A stretch of 64,000 nucleotides of DNA from JAIOSM01 sp023143455. Lineage in GTDB: Bacteria > Desulfobacterota > Desulfobacteria > Desulfobacterales > Desulfobacteraceae. The notes beneath the pieces are model-generated. The model was not told the origin of the DNA. It was given only the letters and a program-made list of their open reading frames with translations, and searched no databases. Positions 34,647 through 44,161 of this stretch are shown piece by piece. The stretch covers positions 4,876 to 68,875 of the forward strand of contig DAOVTW010000013.1 in assembly GCA_030632885.1 (NCBI GenBank). Reading direction: 5' to 3'. Both the position numbers and the translations under genes were made by a program. Within the stretch, counting starts at the first letter, position 1. Each line of letters starts with the position of its first letter.

Positions 34647-35948
34647 ATGAATGTGGATCGCTATAACGACTGCCTAAAGGAACTTTTTAAGCTTGGGCGC
34701 TTTGGTATAAAGCTTGAACTTGATACTATATCTAATATCTTAAAGCTCCTTAACTCCCCACACAAAAACTATAAAACAATTCATATAGCCGGCACTAATG
34801 GCAAGGGTTCCATTGGGACATATATATCTTCCATACTCTCCCAGGCAGGATACAAAACAGCCCTTTATACGTCTCCACATCTTATTAAATTTAATGAAAG
34901 ATTTTCCATTAATGGTGTTGATGTCTCTGATGATGAAATTGTAAAAGCATATCAAGCTGTTAATAATGTTGATATCGGGAAAAGAAAAGCTACTTTTTTT
35001 GAAATAGCTACTGCAATGGCATTTTATATGTTCAGTAAAAATAAAGTTGAATTTGCAGTTGTTGAAACCGGAATGGGTGGCAGATTTGATGCAACAAATA
35101 TAGTGACACCTGAAGTAAGTGTGATTTCCAATCTTTCAATTGAGCACACTGATTATCTTGGGAATACAATCAGAGACCTTGCAAGGGAAAAAGCAGGTAT
35201 TATTAAGTATGGCAAACCTGTTGTAACCGGAGTAACACAACCTTCCGGCATTGCATTTATAAAAAGAAAAGCAAAAGAAGAATCTGCCCCTTTATATGTT
35301 TTTAAAAAAGACTTTTCAATCAGGAAAACCCCCAAAAATAACAGCTTTTCATACAATGGCATTTCCCATAAATTTAAAAATATTGAAACACCTTTAAAAG
35401 GTGATCACCAAAGAGATAACACTGCATTAGCACTTGCTGCATTGGAATTATTACAAGTTAAGGGTGATAACAATAAAATTTTTACTGAATCCAATGTCAG
35501 AAAAGGGTTAAAAAAAGCAAAGTGGCCGGGCCGTCTTGATTATGTATTAGACAAACCTTGCGTAATCATTGATGGCGCACACAATCAACATGCTTCTAAA
35601 ACTCTTTCAAATTATCTTAGAAAAAACTTTAAAAATGTAAAGCTTACTTCAGTTATTGGCATTCTTGATGATAAGCCCTATGAAACAATGCTTAAAAACC
35701 TGATATCTTCAAGTAGCAGAATAATTTTTACAAAAGCTAAAACCGGCAGAAGTATTGATCCTTTGATTTTAAAAAAGGCTGCCATTAAATTTACTAACGC
35801 TGAGATAATTATAATGGAAGATGTTGGCAAGGCTTGCACCTTCGCCATTAACACTTCCAAAGATTCAGATGCTGTCTGCATTGCTGGTTCTTTATATGTT
35901 GCAGGTGAAGCAAAAGAAAAGATTGATAATGGATTCAAGCCTAAGTAA
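34647..35948 (+). CDS. folC: Folylpolyglutamate synthase / dihydrofolate synthase
   Basis: 433 residues, Mur-ligase fold. ATP-binding IHIAGTNGKGSIGTYISSIL near 45-64, TSPHLIKFNERFSING, GMGGRFDATN, SIEHTDYLGNT, and a C-terminal domain with PGRLDYV, IIDGAHNQHASKTLSNYL. It adds glutamate to (dihydro)folate or dihydropteroate. It overlaps the next gene by 20 bases. Confidence 0.93.
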   Translation: MNVDRYNDCLKELFKLGRFGIKLELDTISNILKLLNSPHKNYKTIHIAGTNGKGSIGTYISSILSQAGYKTALYTSPHLIKFNERFSINGVDVSDDEIVKAYQAVNNVDIGKRKATFFEIATAMAFYMFSKNKVEFAVVETGMGGRFDATNIVTPEVSVISNLSIEHTDYLGNTIRDLAREKAGIIKYGKPVVTGVTQPSGIAFIKRKAKEESAPLYVFKKDFSIRKTPKNNSFSYNGISHKFKNIETPLKGDHQRDNTALALAALELLQVKGDNNKIFTESNVRKGLKKAKWPGRLDYVLDKPCVIIDGAHNQHASKTLSNYLRKNFKNVKLTSVIGILDDKPYETMLKNLISSSSRIIFTKAKTGRSIDPLILKKAAIKFTNAEIIIMEDVGKACTFAINTSKDSDAVCIAGSLYVAGEAKEKIDNGFKPK

Positions 35949-37182
35949 CACCAAGCTAAAGATTGGTATAGTAAGCTACAGAAGCAATCCCCATTGCGGA
36001 GGACAAGGCGTTTATGTCAGAAATTTGTCCCGGGCACTTTCAGACTTAGGGCATAGTGTTGAAGTTATATCAGGACCAGGCAACCCGGGACTATTCCCTG
36101 GTTCAAAACTTACAATGATACCAACCCTTGATCTTTATAATCCTGACGATCTTTTCAGAATGCCAAGCATGTCTGAACTCAAAGATCCTATTAATTTTAT
36201 GGAATGGTTTGGGACCTCAACAATGGGCTATCCCGAACCTTTCACTTTTGGAATCCGTACAAACCGTTATCTTAAGGGTAAGCAGGATAAATACGATATA
36301 ATACATGACAATCAATGTCTTGCTTTTTCTATGCTTTCAATCGCTAAGAACATACCCCTTGTCTCAACCATACATCATCCAATAACTGTAGATAGAAAAA
36401 TTGCCATCAGGAGCACAAAATCATTCTTAAAAAAAGTAAAGCACTTAAGATGGTATTCATTTATTATGATGCAAAAATATGTTGCAAGAAGGCTTAACAA
36501 TATCATAACCGTGTCTGAGTTTTCAAAAAAAGATATTGCAAAAGAATTCAAAATCTCTACAAAAAACATTACCTCTATCCCAATAGGTATAGATACTGAT
36601 CTTTTTTACCCCATGGATAATGTGAAAAAAGATCCTGAAAGGCTTATTGTAACAAACAGTGCTGACACTCCTTTAAAAGGGCTATATCAACTCCTGCAGG
36701 CAGTAAAAAAAATCACTGAAAAACGGAAAATCAAACTTGTTGTGATTGGGACACCAAAGAAAAACGGTGGTATTGAAAAACTAATCAAAAAGTTAAACTT
36801 AAAAGATTATGTCACTTTTACAGGGCGCGTTGACCATACAAGATTCATTAAAGAATATGCAAAAGCAAGCATTGCAGTCGTGCCCTCACTTTATGAAGGC
36901 TTTGGTCTTCCTGCAGGGGAAGCAATGGCATGCAGAATCCCTTTAATATGCACCACTGGGGGAGCTTTGCCCGAAGTCACAGGTAATGCAGCAAAGCTTG
37001 TTCCGCCTGGGGATTCCAAAGCTTTAGAAAATGCTATTTTAGAATTATTAGATGATCCTGACCAAAGAGAAAAGCTTGCTAATGCCGGATATAAAAGAAT
37101 TTTAAAAGATTTTACATGGGAAAACACAGCCATAAAAACTGTTGCGGTATACAAAGAAGTAATTGCCAACCAAAATAAATAA
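35929..37182 (+). CDS. Family 4 glycosyltransferase
   Basis: 417 residues from ATG 35929. GT-B fold: N-terminal KIGIVSYRSNPHCGGQGVYVRNLSRAL, central PIGIDTDLFYP, and the C-terminal GT4 donor-binding block PSLYEGFGLPAGEAMACRIPLICTTGGALPEVTG. It probably transfers a sugar from a nucleotide sugar to a cell-surface glycan or lipid. The substrate cannot be told. The start lies inside folC; earlier starts would only extend into folC coding sequence. Confidence 0.85.
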   Translation: MDSSLSNTKLKIGIVSYRSNPHCGGQGVYVRNLSRALSDLGHSVEVISGPGNPGLFPGSKLTMIPTLDLYNPDDLFRMPSMSELKDPINFMEWFGTSTMGYPEPFTFGIRTNRYLKGKQDKYDIIHDNQCLAFSMLSIAKNIPLVSTIHHPITVDRKIAIRSTKSFLKKVKHLRWYSFIMMQKYVARRLNNIITVSEFSKKDIAKEFKISTKNITSIPIGIDTDLFYPMDNVKKDPERLIVTNSADTPLKGLYQLLQAVKKITEKRKIKLVVIGTPKKNGGIEKLIKKLNLKDYVTFTGRVDHTRFIKEYAKASIAVVPSLYEGFGLPAGEAMACRIPLICTTGGALPEVTGNAAKLVPPGDSKALENAILELLDDPDQREKLANAGYKRILKDFTWENTAIKTVAVYKEVIANQNK

Positions 37183-37903
37183 TGATTCTATGATTACTAT
37201 AAACTTTAAAAATCTTAAAACTGAACCAGGACAAAAAATCCTTGATATGGGCTGTGGTGAAGGAAGGCATGTAGCAAGAGCATGCCAGGAAAATACTATT
37301 TTTTGTCAGGGAGCGGATTTAAGTTTTTCAGATCTTGTAAAAACAAAAAAAAAACTTGAATTTCATGAAAAATTAGATGATTTTAAAAATTCGTCCTGGG
37401 GCCTCGGCTGTACTGACATTACCAAGCTCTCTTTTAAAGATAAAGCATTTGATATAGTTATCTGCTCAGAAGTCTTAGAACATATTCCCAATGACGAGAA
37501 GGCTGTAAAAGAACTCTTAAGAGCCTTGAAGAATAAAGGCATGCTTGCGGTCAGTGTTCCAAGATTTCTCCCGGAAAAACTATGCTGGATGCTCTCAGAT
37601 GAATATTTGGATGTGAATCAAGGGCACATAAGAATCTACAACAAGAACAGCCTTATTACCATGATTGAAAGGAATGGAGCTAAACATTTTAAAACCCATT
37701 ATGCCCACAGTCTGCATTCGCCATTCTGGTGGTTAAAATGTCTTATTGGTTGCAACCGCAAAGATTCTTTTATAATTAACCTCTATCACAAACTGCTTGT
37801 ATGGGATCTTATGAAACAACCAAAGTTAACAAGGATTATTGAAAAACTTCTTGATCCATTAATCGGTAAAAGTCTGGTTCTTTATTTTATTAAAGACGCT
37901 TAA
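37163..37903 (+). CDS. Class I SAM-dependent methyltransferase
   Basis: 246 residues from TTG 37163 (or 237 from ATG 37190). SAM motif ILDMGCGEGRHV, acidic loop GADLSF, ICSEVLEHIPNDEKAVKELLRALKNKG and SVPRFLPE: the Methyltransf_11 pattern. It overlaps the glycosyltransferase gene by 20 bases, so the two may act in one surface-glycan or lipid pathway. The C-terminal 60 residues are Trp- and Leu-rich. Its end overlaps the next gene on the other strand by 14 bases. Confidence 0.82.
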   Translation: MPTKINNDSMITINFKNLKTEPGQKILDMGCGEGRHVARACQENTIFCQGADLSFSDLVKTKKKLEFHEKLDDFKNSSWGLGCTDITKLSFKDKAFDIVICSEVLEHIPNDEKAVKELLRALKNKGMLAVSVPRFLPEKLCWMLSDEYLDVNQGHIRIYNKNSLITMIERNGAKHFKTHYAHSLHSPFWWLKCLIGCNRKDSFIINLYHKLLVWDLMKQPKLTRIIEKLLDPLIGKSLVLYFIKDA

Positions 37904-38504
37904 GAACTCCAAGTGTTTTTTCCAATGCATATTTTTGATACTTGCCAGAATTAATAGCTTTTTCATAAACAATTCTTGGTGCCTGCCCGCCTTTTTCAGG
38001 ATCAGAAAAAATATCATGAATCACAAGAAAACCATTTTGGATAATATGCTTTTCCCATGTATTATAATCTTCCAATGCATCTTCAAGACTATGACCTCCG
38101 TCAATAAAAAGCATTGAAAGAGGAGTTGACCACATTTCCCCTGCAATTTTCGACTCAGAAACAATAGGCACAACAAACTCTTCTAAAGATGCTTTTTCTA
38201 TTGTTTTTTCAAATAAAGGAAGGGTATTTATTCGTTTTGTCTTTGTATCAAAAAGATCAGGGTCAAAATATTCTTGCCCAACCTGTTGTTCTTCTGATCC
38301 TTTATGGTGATCAACAGAAAATAAAATTGCATTTTTTTCTTTACAGGCAAGACCAATAAAATATGCTGACTTACCACAATAACTGCCAATTTCCAGTATT
38401 GGACCTGATTGAGCAGCTTTTAAAGCTGTTTGATAAAGAAGCAGGGCTTCATCGTTATGCATAAACCCCTTGATCTGGGCTGCTAACTTAAAATCGATCA
38501 TCAC
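37890..38504 (-). CDS. Class I methyltransferase (Methyltransf_24-like)
   Basis: 204 residues. SAM motif GPILEIGSYCGKSAYFIG, SVDHHKGSEEQQ, SMLFIDGGHSLEDALEDYNTWEKHI, VIHDIF. This HHxGS...DGxH layout is typical of CmcI/Methyltransf_24 proteins. The substrate is unknown. It starts within the last four bases of ftsK, so it belongs to the RNase J-FtsK operon. Confidence 0.8.
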   Translation of the reverse strand: MMIDFKLAAQIKGFMHNDEALLLYQTALKAAQSGPILEIGSYCGKSAYFIGLACKEKNAILFSVDHHKGSEEQQVGQEYFDPDLFDTKTKRINTLPLFEKTIEKASLEEFVVPIVSESKIAGEMWSTPLSMLFIDGGHSLEDALEDYNTWEKHIIQNGFLVIHDIFSDPEKGGQAPRIVYEKAINSGKYQKYALEKTLGVLKRL

Positions 38505-40822
38505 ATATCATCATAACTTCTGACCAGGACTTCTCTCGGCCTTGAGCCATCTGACGGGCCGACAACACCCTCTTTTTCCATCATTTCAATGATTCTGGCA
38601 GCTCTGTTATAACCGATACGAAAACGACGCTGTACACCTGAAATTGATGCCTGCCGAGTCTGTGTTACAAAAGCCAAAGCTTCATCATATTTTTCGTCAT
38701 AATCAGCCTGGGTAAAAAGATTGGGCTCCTCATCATCTTGCTGTTTTGTAATCTCTTCAACATATTCAGGTTTTCTTTGCTCCTTTAAAAAATCAGTTAT
38801 ATTTTTTATCTCTTGTTCTGAAACAAATGTTCCCTGAATTCTTACAAGCCTGCTTGTTCCGGGGGGAGCAAACAACATATCACCGTTACCTAAAAGGTTT
38901 TCAGAGCCATTGGAATCAAGGATAGTTCGTGAATCTATTCTTGAAGAGACCTGGAATGAAATTCTTGTTGGGAAATTTGCTTTTATTATCCCTGTTAAAA
39001 CATTTACCGAAGGTCTCTGGGTAGCTAAAATCAAATGCATCCCAGCAGCTCTTGCCATTTGAGCAATTCTTGTTAGAGCTATTTCCACATCTTTTGAAGC
39101 AACCATCATAAGATCGGCAAATTCATCAACAATAATTACAATATAAGGCAATCTCTCTAAATATCCAATTTCTTGTTCATCTCCTCCATCATCTTTTGCC
39201 TGTTTGCTTTTTTTATTTTCCTGATCCACAAATTCATTGTACTGGTCAATATTCCTTGTTCCGGTTTCAGCCAAAACCTCATATCTTCTTTCCATTTCTT
39301 TGACTGCCCACTGCAATGCATTAGTAGCTTTTTTCATATCTGTTACCACAGGAGAAATAAGATGGGGGATATCATCATAAACTGAGAGTTCAATTCTTTT
39401 AGGATCAATCATTATAAATTTAACTTCGTCAGGAGTCGCTTTATAGAGAAGACTTGCAATCATTGAATTCAAACCAACGCTCTTACCTGTTCCCGTTGCA
39501 CCGGCAATAAGAAGATGAGGCATTACATCCAACTTTGTAACCATAATGTTCCCAAGGATATCTTTTCCAAGCCCAAGGGTAAGTTTTGATTTGGATTCTA
39601 AGAATTCTTTTGATCCCACAAGTTCTTTTAAAAAAACAGACTCTTTTATTTCGTTGGGAATCTCAATTCCTATAACATCCTTTCCTGGAATTGGAGCTAC
39701 AATTCTAATACTCATTGCGCTTAAAGCAAGCGCTAAATCATCTGTAAGAGTAACAATTTTGCTTATTTTTACGCCTGGTGCAGGTCGATATTCGAATGTT
39801 GTAAGCACAGGACCTGGAAGAATTTCCACGACCTCCCCTTCTATCTTAAAATCTTTTAACTTTTCTTCAAGCAGCCTGCTTTTTTCTTTGAGTTTTTCAA
39901 TATCTATTGTCCTGACTTTCTGTTTTCTATCCTGCAAAAATGAAAGATAGGGAAGAGTGAATCCCTTATTCTCCCGAATATCTTCTCCGATACCATCAAT
40001 ATTTAAATAAGAAAATTGATCCTTTAATTCATCAGTATTAAGCGCGGTAATTTTTGGTTCTGATCCTGTCTTTTCTTTTTCAAATTCAATCTTTGGTTCT
40101 GCTATGTATTCATAATCATCAGGAATAAAAGACACAATTTCATTAGTCTCTTCATTTTTTTCTGCAAAAGAAATCAGCTCTATTGTTTTTCTTTTTTCTT
40201 CTTTTCTTGCTTCTTTTTTCTCACACCAATTTACGTAATAACTTTTAAACAAACGCAAAGCTTCAGACAAATCGTTTTTCACAACATAAAAGAACTTCAG
40301 CACTTTATTTTTAAAAAATAGTAAAAGTGTAAAGATCGATATACCTGTTGTGAGAATAAAACCAACAATTAAAAAAAACAGCAAGATAATGATTGTGCCT
40401 GCCGTATTGGTAAATCTGAAAAGGAAATCAGCAAAGGCAATGGAAACCACTCCACCTGATGAAAAAGTTGTACCGAAAAGAGTGTATTGTTCTCCATAAA
40501 TACTGAAAAACCCACCAGTTGAAATAATTAAGAAAAATCCACCGATAAATGTAGAAACTATAACTCTTAAGGATTTTCCTTTGAAATACCATAAAGCTGT
40601 AAGCAAAATAAGACAAGGAAGCCAGAAAGCTCCAAGTCCAAAAAGAAAAACAAATAATCCTGCAATATGAGCTCCTAACAGTCCAAAAAGGTTTTCAATA
40701 TTTTTGGGTGTTGAAAAGGGATTATTACAACATGAAGGATCTGTTGCACTATATGAAAACAGGCTCAACAGAACCAAAATAAAAGAAAATACAAAGAATA
40801 TCCCAATAAGTTCTTTTTTCAT
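38501..40822 (-). CDS. ftsK: DNA translocase FtsK/SpoIIIE
   Basis: 773 residues. Several N-terminal membrane segments (about 5-170), an acidic linker, then the motor: GPVLTTFEYRPAPGVKISKI, Walker A AGATGTGKSVGLN, Walker B IVIIVDEFADLMM, and ILATQRPSVNVLTGIIKANFPTRISFQVSS. The C-terminal gamma winged-helix (ASISGVQRRFRIGYNRAARIIEMMEKEGVVG) reads KOPS sequences. It pumps DNA at the septum and activates dif recombination. It overlaps the RNase J gene by four bases. Confidence 0.96.
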   Translation of the reverse strand: MKKELIGIFFVFSFILVLLSLFSYSATDPSCCNNPFSTPKNIENLFGLLGAHIAGLFVFLFGLGAFWLPCLILLTALWYFKGKSLRVIVSTFIGGFFLIISTGGFFSIYGEQYTLFGTTFSSGGVVSIAFADFLFRFTNTAGTIIILLFFLIVGFILTTGISIFTLLLFFKNKVLKFFYVVKNDLSEALRLFKSYYVNWCEKKEARKEEKRKTIELISFAEKNEETNEIVSFIPDDYEYIAEPKIEFEKEKTGSEPKITALNTDELKDQFSYLNIDGIGEDIRENKGFTLPYLSFLQDRKQKVRTIDIEKLKEKSRLLEEKLKDFKIEGEVVEILPGPVLTTFEYRPAPGVKISKIVTLTDDLALALSAMSIRIVAPIPGKDVIGIEIPNEIKESVFLKELVGSKEFLESKSKLTLGLGKDILGNIMVTKLDVMPHLLIAGATGTGKSVGLNSMIASLLYKATPDEVKFIMIDPKRIELSVYDDIPHLISPVVTDMKKATNALQWAVKEMERRYEVLAETGTRNIDQYNEFVDQENKKSKQAKDDGGDEQEIGYLERLPYIVIIVDEFADLMMVASKDVEIALTRIAQMARAAGMHLILATQRPSVNVLTGIIKANFPTRISFQVSSRIDSRTILDSNGSENLLGNGDMLFAPPGTSRLVRIQGTFVSEQEIKNITDFLKEQRKPEYVEEITKQQDDEEPNLFTQADYDEKYDEALAFVTQTRQASISGVQRRFRIGYNRAARIIEMMEKEGVVGPSDGSRPREVLVRSYDDM

Positions 40823-42474
40823 ACTTGTATAATTACCGGTATTATCATGGGTTTACGTTTTATTGCAAAACTGAAGTACTCTTTTAGAGCTTTGGTTAAT
40901 CTATTTCTTAAAATTTCCATATTCATGCCTTCAATAAGCCCTTGTTTTAATTCTTCAACAACCTCAAGAATTACACATTGTGCATCATCAACAAGATATC
41001 CTGTTGCCGCATTAAAAACAAAACCTTTAGAAAAAAGATCAGGGCCTGAAAGAATATCACCAGTTTCTTCGTCCATTACCATTGAAACAATTACAAGTCC
41101 ATGTTCCGAGAGTTGATGTCTTTCTTTTAAAACACTTCTGCCGACATCACCAATCCCCTTGCCATCAACAAGAATTTTTCCGACATTGACCCTTCCGGAT
41201 ATTCTTCCTCCGTCTTCATCAAAGATAACAACCCCACCATCTTCTACAACAAGGGCTTTTTCCTTTGCAATACCAAGCTTTTCCGCAAGTCTTGCATGTA
41301 CTACCAGATGTCGATATTCACCATGAACAGGAATAAAATATTCAGGTTTAGTAAGACTGATCATCAATTTTAATTCTTCCTGATAGGCGTGCCCTGAAGA
41401 ATGTACTTGGGCAACCTTATTATACACTACATCTGCACCACGCTTATATAGACTATTAATAATATTTGCTATTGCTTTTTCATTTCCCGGGATATCCTTT
41501 GATGAGAGAATAACTCTATCTCCGCGCTTTACTTTAACATGCCTGTGAGCGCCTGTAGCCATACGGGATAAGGCTGACATAGGTTCTCCCTGGCTACCTG
41601 TAGTAATAACAAGCACTTTATTATCAGGGATATCTTTTATTTCCTTGATATCTAAAATCTTATCATCAGGGCATTTTAAATATCCAAGATCCGTTGCGAC
41701 TGCAACTGTTTGTAAAATACTTCTGCCATCAAAAGCAATTATCCGTCCTATCCTCAGGGCAATATCAACAAGCTGCTGGATTCTTGCAACATTAGATGCA
41801 AAAAGAGCAATAATAACTCTCCCCTCACTTGCTGCCACAAAATTGTCCAAACTTTCACCAATATCCTGGTTCGATATTGTATAACCTTTTTTTTCCACAT
41901 TTGTGGAATCAGACAACAAAACTAAAACGCCCTCTTCCCCGCATCTTGCAAACCGTGAAACATCAGTTGCATTTTCTTCTTCAGGGCTATGACACATCCT
42001 GAAATCCCCGGTATGGACAATCTTACCCACCGGAGTTTTAATGTGCAAACCAAAACCACCAATTATACTGTGGCTAACACAAATGAATTCAATTTCAAAG
42101 GGATCAATACAAATTGTTTCACCATATTTTACTATATTAAACGAAACATTTGGGAAAAAACCAAAGAAATCAAGTTTGTTCTTTACTATGCTTAATGAAA
42201 ATTTAGAGCCATAAACAGGAACGGGGATTTCCTTTAAAAAATAAGGGATGGCGCCTATATGATCTTCATGTGCGTGGGTTATTATCAGACCTTTTACTTT
42301 GGAAATATTATCACGAAGGTAACCCATATCCGGTATAACAATATCTATACCAAGCATATATTCTTCAGGGAACATCAGTCCTGCATCAATTACAAAAATA
42401 GTATCCCCATATTCTATGACCATCATATTGAGACCGATTTCTCCCAATCCGCCCAATGGTATTATTTTAAGCAT
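40819..42474 (-). CDS. rnj: Ribonuclease J
   Basis: 551 residues. Metallo-beta-lactamase core with HAHEDH at 67-72, PVYGSKFSLSIVKNKL, GKIVHTGDFRM, beta-CASP region (VLLSDSTNVEKKGYT, VIIALFASNVARIQQLVDIA), VITTGSQGEPMSALSRMA, and PVHGEYRHLVVHARLA. It is a 5'-3' exonuclease and endonuclease acting on mRNA and rRNA precursors. First in a minus-strand operon with ftsK and a methyltransferase. Confidence 0.95.
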   Translation of the reverse strand: MLKIIPLGGLGEIGLNMMVIEYGDTIFVIDAGLMFPEEYMLGIDIVIPDMGYLRDNISKVKGLIITHAHEDHIGAIPYFLKEIPVPVYGSKFSLSIVKNKLDFFGFFPNVSFNIVKYGETICIDPFEIEFICVSHSIIGGFGLHIKTPVGKIVHTGDFRMCHSPEEENATDVSRFARCGEEGVLVLLSDSTNVEKKGYTISNQDIGESLDNFVAASEGRVIIALFASNVARIQQLVDIALRIGRIIAFDGRSILQTVAVATDLGYLKCPDDKILDIKEIKDIPDNKVLVITTGSQGEPMSALSRMATGAHRHVKVKRGDRVILSSKDIPGNEKAIANIINSLYKRGADVVYNKVAQVHSSGHAYQEELKLMISLTKPEYFIPVHGEYRHLVVHARLAEKLGIAKEKALVVEDGGVVIFDEDGGRISGRVNVGKILVDGKGIGDVGRSVLKERHQLSEHGLVIVSMVMDEETGDILSGPDLFSKGFVFNAATGYLVDDAQCVILEVVEELKQGLIEGMNMEILRNRLTKALKEYFSFAIKRKPMIIPVIIQV

Positions 42475-42495
42475 TTATCAACCTATATAAATAAT

Positions 42496-42834
42496 TTAAA
42501 TTTGGATCTTAAGCTTTTCAAGTATTAAGTCCATTTTATTAATAAGCCATTCACGTTGTTCTGAAATAGCATAGTCCATACAATCACATCTGATATTTGT
42601 TTTAATTCTCACTAACAACTCGGCTGACAAACTATCATTCTCCAACACAAGGGCAAAAACATGAGGCTTGCAATTTTTATGTTCTTTTTGAATGGGTGTC
42701 AGAATTTCTTGGGCAAGCTCAACCCAATAAATTGAGCCAAGAGTTGAAACCTCAAAGTGTGTGTCTAAATATTTTTTAAGCTCTTCAAAATCATTTGGTC
42801 TTAAGCCATCAATTACATATTGTTTCATAACCAT
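42496..42834 (-). CDS. Small conserved-looking protein, unknown function
   Basis: 112 residues from ATG 42834 (MVMKQYVIDGLRPNDFEELKKYLDTHF); the frame extends upstream but adds a hydrophobic, non-typical lead. It is Glu/Lys-rich with two Cys near the end (RCDCMDYAISEQREWL). No domain recognised. It lies 21 bases before the RNase J start on the same strand, which suggests co-expression. GTGG precedes the chosen ATG. Confidence 0.65.
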   Translation of the reverse strand: MVMKQYVIDGLRPNDFEELKKYLDTHFEVSTLGSIYWVELAQEILTPIQKEHKNCKPHVFALVLENDSLSAELLVRIKTNIRCDCMDYAISEQREWLINKMDLILEKLKIQI

Positions 42835-43038
42835 GCAGACTACCACAAAACAATGAATTTTTGCAAGAATAAACACAATTCAAAATAATTGCCATAAGAT
42901 TTGGTAGCAATACCACTTTGTAATATTTGTTTCCAAGATAGAGCATTGAAGGACTTTTTTCGCTTAGGTTTCTATTTTTTGTCATGCTCAGACTTTAAGA
43001 AAAACTCAGGTTTGAGTTTGATTGAAAACATAGCAAAG

Positions 43039-43093
43039 GTTGATTTACTAAAAATAGAAAGATGCGCTACAAAAAGCCCTTCAAAGCTCTATC
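43039..43093 (+). repeat. Imperfect direct repeat, copy 1
   Basis: Matches 44904-44964 with substitutions and short gaps. Both copies read, in one frame, as a short protein tail: here K-M-RY-KKPFKALS, then a stop. Copy 2 encodes K-M-P-RY-AMQKPFEALS and a stop. They are probably ends of related lost genes. Confidence 0.5.
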
Positions 43094-43182
43094 AAGCAGG
43101 GTGATATAAAACACAAAAACATTTGAATCTCCGATTGACTTCCATGATTTCATATTGTATTGACAAAGAAGGAAAATCAATT

Positions 43183-43273
43183 GAAAATTTTCCGTTTTTT
43201 AACACTATTATCGCAATAAATAGAAAAATTTTCAATGGTCTATAGGTGATATATAGAAAATTTTCTATATATC
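43183..43273. promoter_or_regulatory. Three GAAAA(A)TTTTC boxes, last within a 26-bp palindrome
   Basis: Boxes at 43183-43192 (GAAAATTTTC), 43223-43233 (GAAAAATTTTC) and 43256-43265 (GAAAATTTTC). The third is the centre of a perfect 26-base palindrome, 43248-43273: GATATATAGAAAA plus its reverse complement. It ends 9 bases before the nuclease ATG. The arrangement looks like operators for a dimeric repressor. Confidence 0.6.
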
Positions 43274-43275
43274 AA

Positions 43276-43287
43276 CAATGTTATGTG
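43276..43287 (+). repeat. 12-bp inverted repeat, left copy
   Basis: CAATGTTATGTG, spanning the nuclease start codon. Its exact reverse complement is at 44628-44639, just after the broken metallo-beta-lactamase frame. Confidence 0.6.
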
Positions 43288-44161
43288 TCAAGAAAAAGCC
43301 TGGAGTTTACAGAAAATGAAAAGAAGACTGGAAAAGAATGTCAAAGATAAATTGATAGCAAGCAGTCTATGGTCTAATAAAATCAAACCGGATTGTGTAA
43401 ACGAGAACGTCTTTCTCGCTATTCGGGACAACCGGATAGATATGTATCACAAAGGAGGAAAACTTTTTGGCTATGACAACAGTGGCTTTAAGACACACCT
43501 AAAATATGCTTCCGTAATTACAGAAAGCGGGAGGGATTATCTGTCTGAATCAGAATTATCAAGTTATAGATTGGCTTCTAACTTTGAAGAAAATTATCAG
43601 AGAATTAAAGAAAACTGTTCCAACTATTCAGGAATAGAAGCTTCTAGTGTTTCAGACATGTATCACAAACACTCATACTTATCAAACAGTACTGTTATTG
43701 TTTTGGACATTGAAATTTCGCTTGAATCATTAAACAATGAAAACAAGCAAGATAGGATTGATATTTTACTGTTCAATAAAAATTCCAATACACTTCAGTT
43801 TGTTGAGGCAAAACACTTTTCAAATAAAGAAATTTGGTCAAGGACAGTTCCTAAAGTAATAAGTCAAATAAAGAGATATGAATCACAATTAGCAAAACGA
43901 AAACCAGATATACTTTCAGAATACGCTGAGTATGTGAAAGATATAAATGAAATTTTTGAGATATCGTTACCTGTGCCAACTGATATTGATGACAAAGTCA
44001 CTTTGTTTATTTTTGGTTTTGATAACAACCAAAAAAACGGAAGATTGAAAAGGCTTATTACAAAAAATCATAAATATTCAGGAACAAAGAACTACTCTAT
44101 TGGAAACATAAAGCGGGTGTTAACTGAAAATCTTTGGAAAACAAAGGCCTTGCAGTTATGA
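43283..44161 (+). CDS. PD-(D/E)XK nuclease-like protein, unknown system
   Basis: 292 residues, no named family recognised. The core DRIDILLFNKNSNTLQFVEAK gives D160, E175 and K177, the spacing of a PD-(D/E)XK endonuclease, followed by a basic amphipathic stretch (RTVPKVISQIKRYESQLAKRKP). The N-terminal 140 residues are charged and may bind nucleic acid. A late FIFGFDNNQKNGRLKRLI segment looks like a core strand. ATG 43283 is listed; ATG 43316 is an alternative. It is coupled by ATGA to a metallo-beta-lactamase gene. Defence or mobile-element function is an inference. Confidence 0.65.
   Translation: MCQEKAWSLQKMKRRLEKNVKDKLIASSLWSNKIKPDCVNENVFLAIRDNRIDMYHKGGKLFGYDNSGFKTHLKYASVITESGRDYLSESELSSYRLASNFEENYQRIKENCSNYSGIEASSVSDMYHKHSYLSNSTVIVLDIEISLESLNNENKQDRIDILLFNKNSNTLQFVEAKHFSNKEIWSRTVPKVISQIKRYESQLAKRKPDILSEYAEYVKDINEIFEISLPVPTDIDDKVTLFIFGFDNNQKNGRLKRLITKNHKYSGTKNYSIGNIKRVLTENLWKTKALQL

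Larger units (their letters stand above)
42877..43282. other. Gene-poor edge of the nuclease islet
   Basis: The plus-strand frame at 42901-43104 has no recognisable domain and I do not call it a gene. The stretch contains one copy of an imperfect direct repeat (43039-43093) and the GAAAATTTTC box array. Confidence 0.5.

Noticed and set aside
42901..43104. 67-codon plus-strand frame as a gene
   Set aside because: No recognisable domain or good start signal; its end overlaps a direct repeat whose protein-like reading is in another frame.
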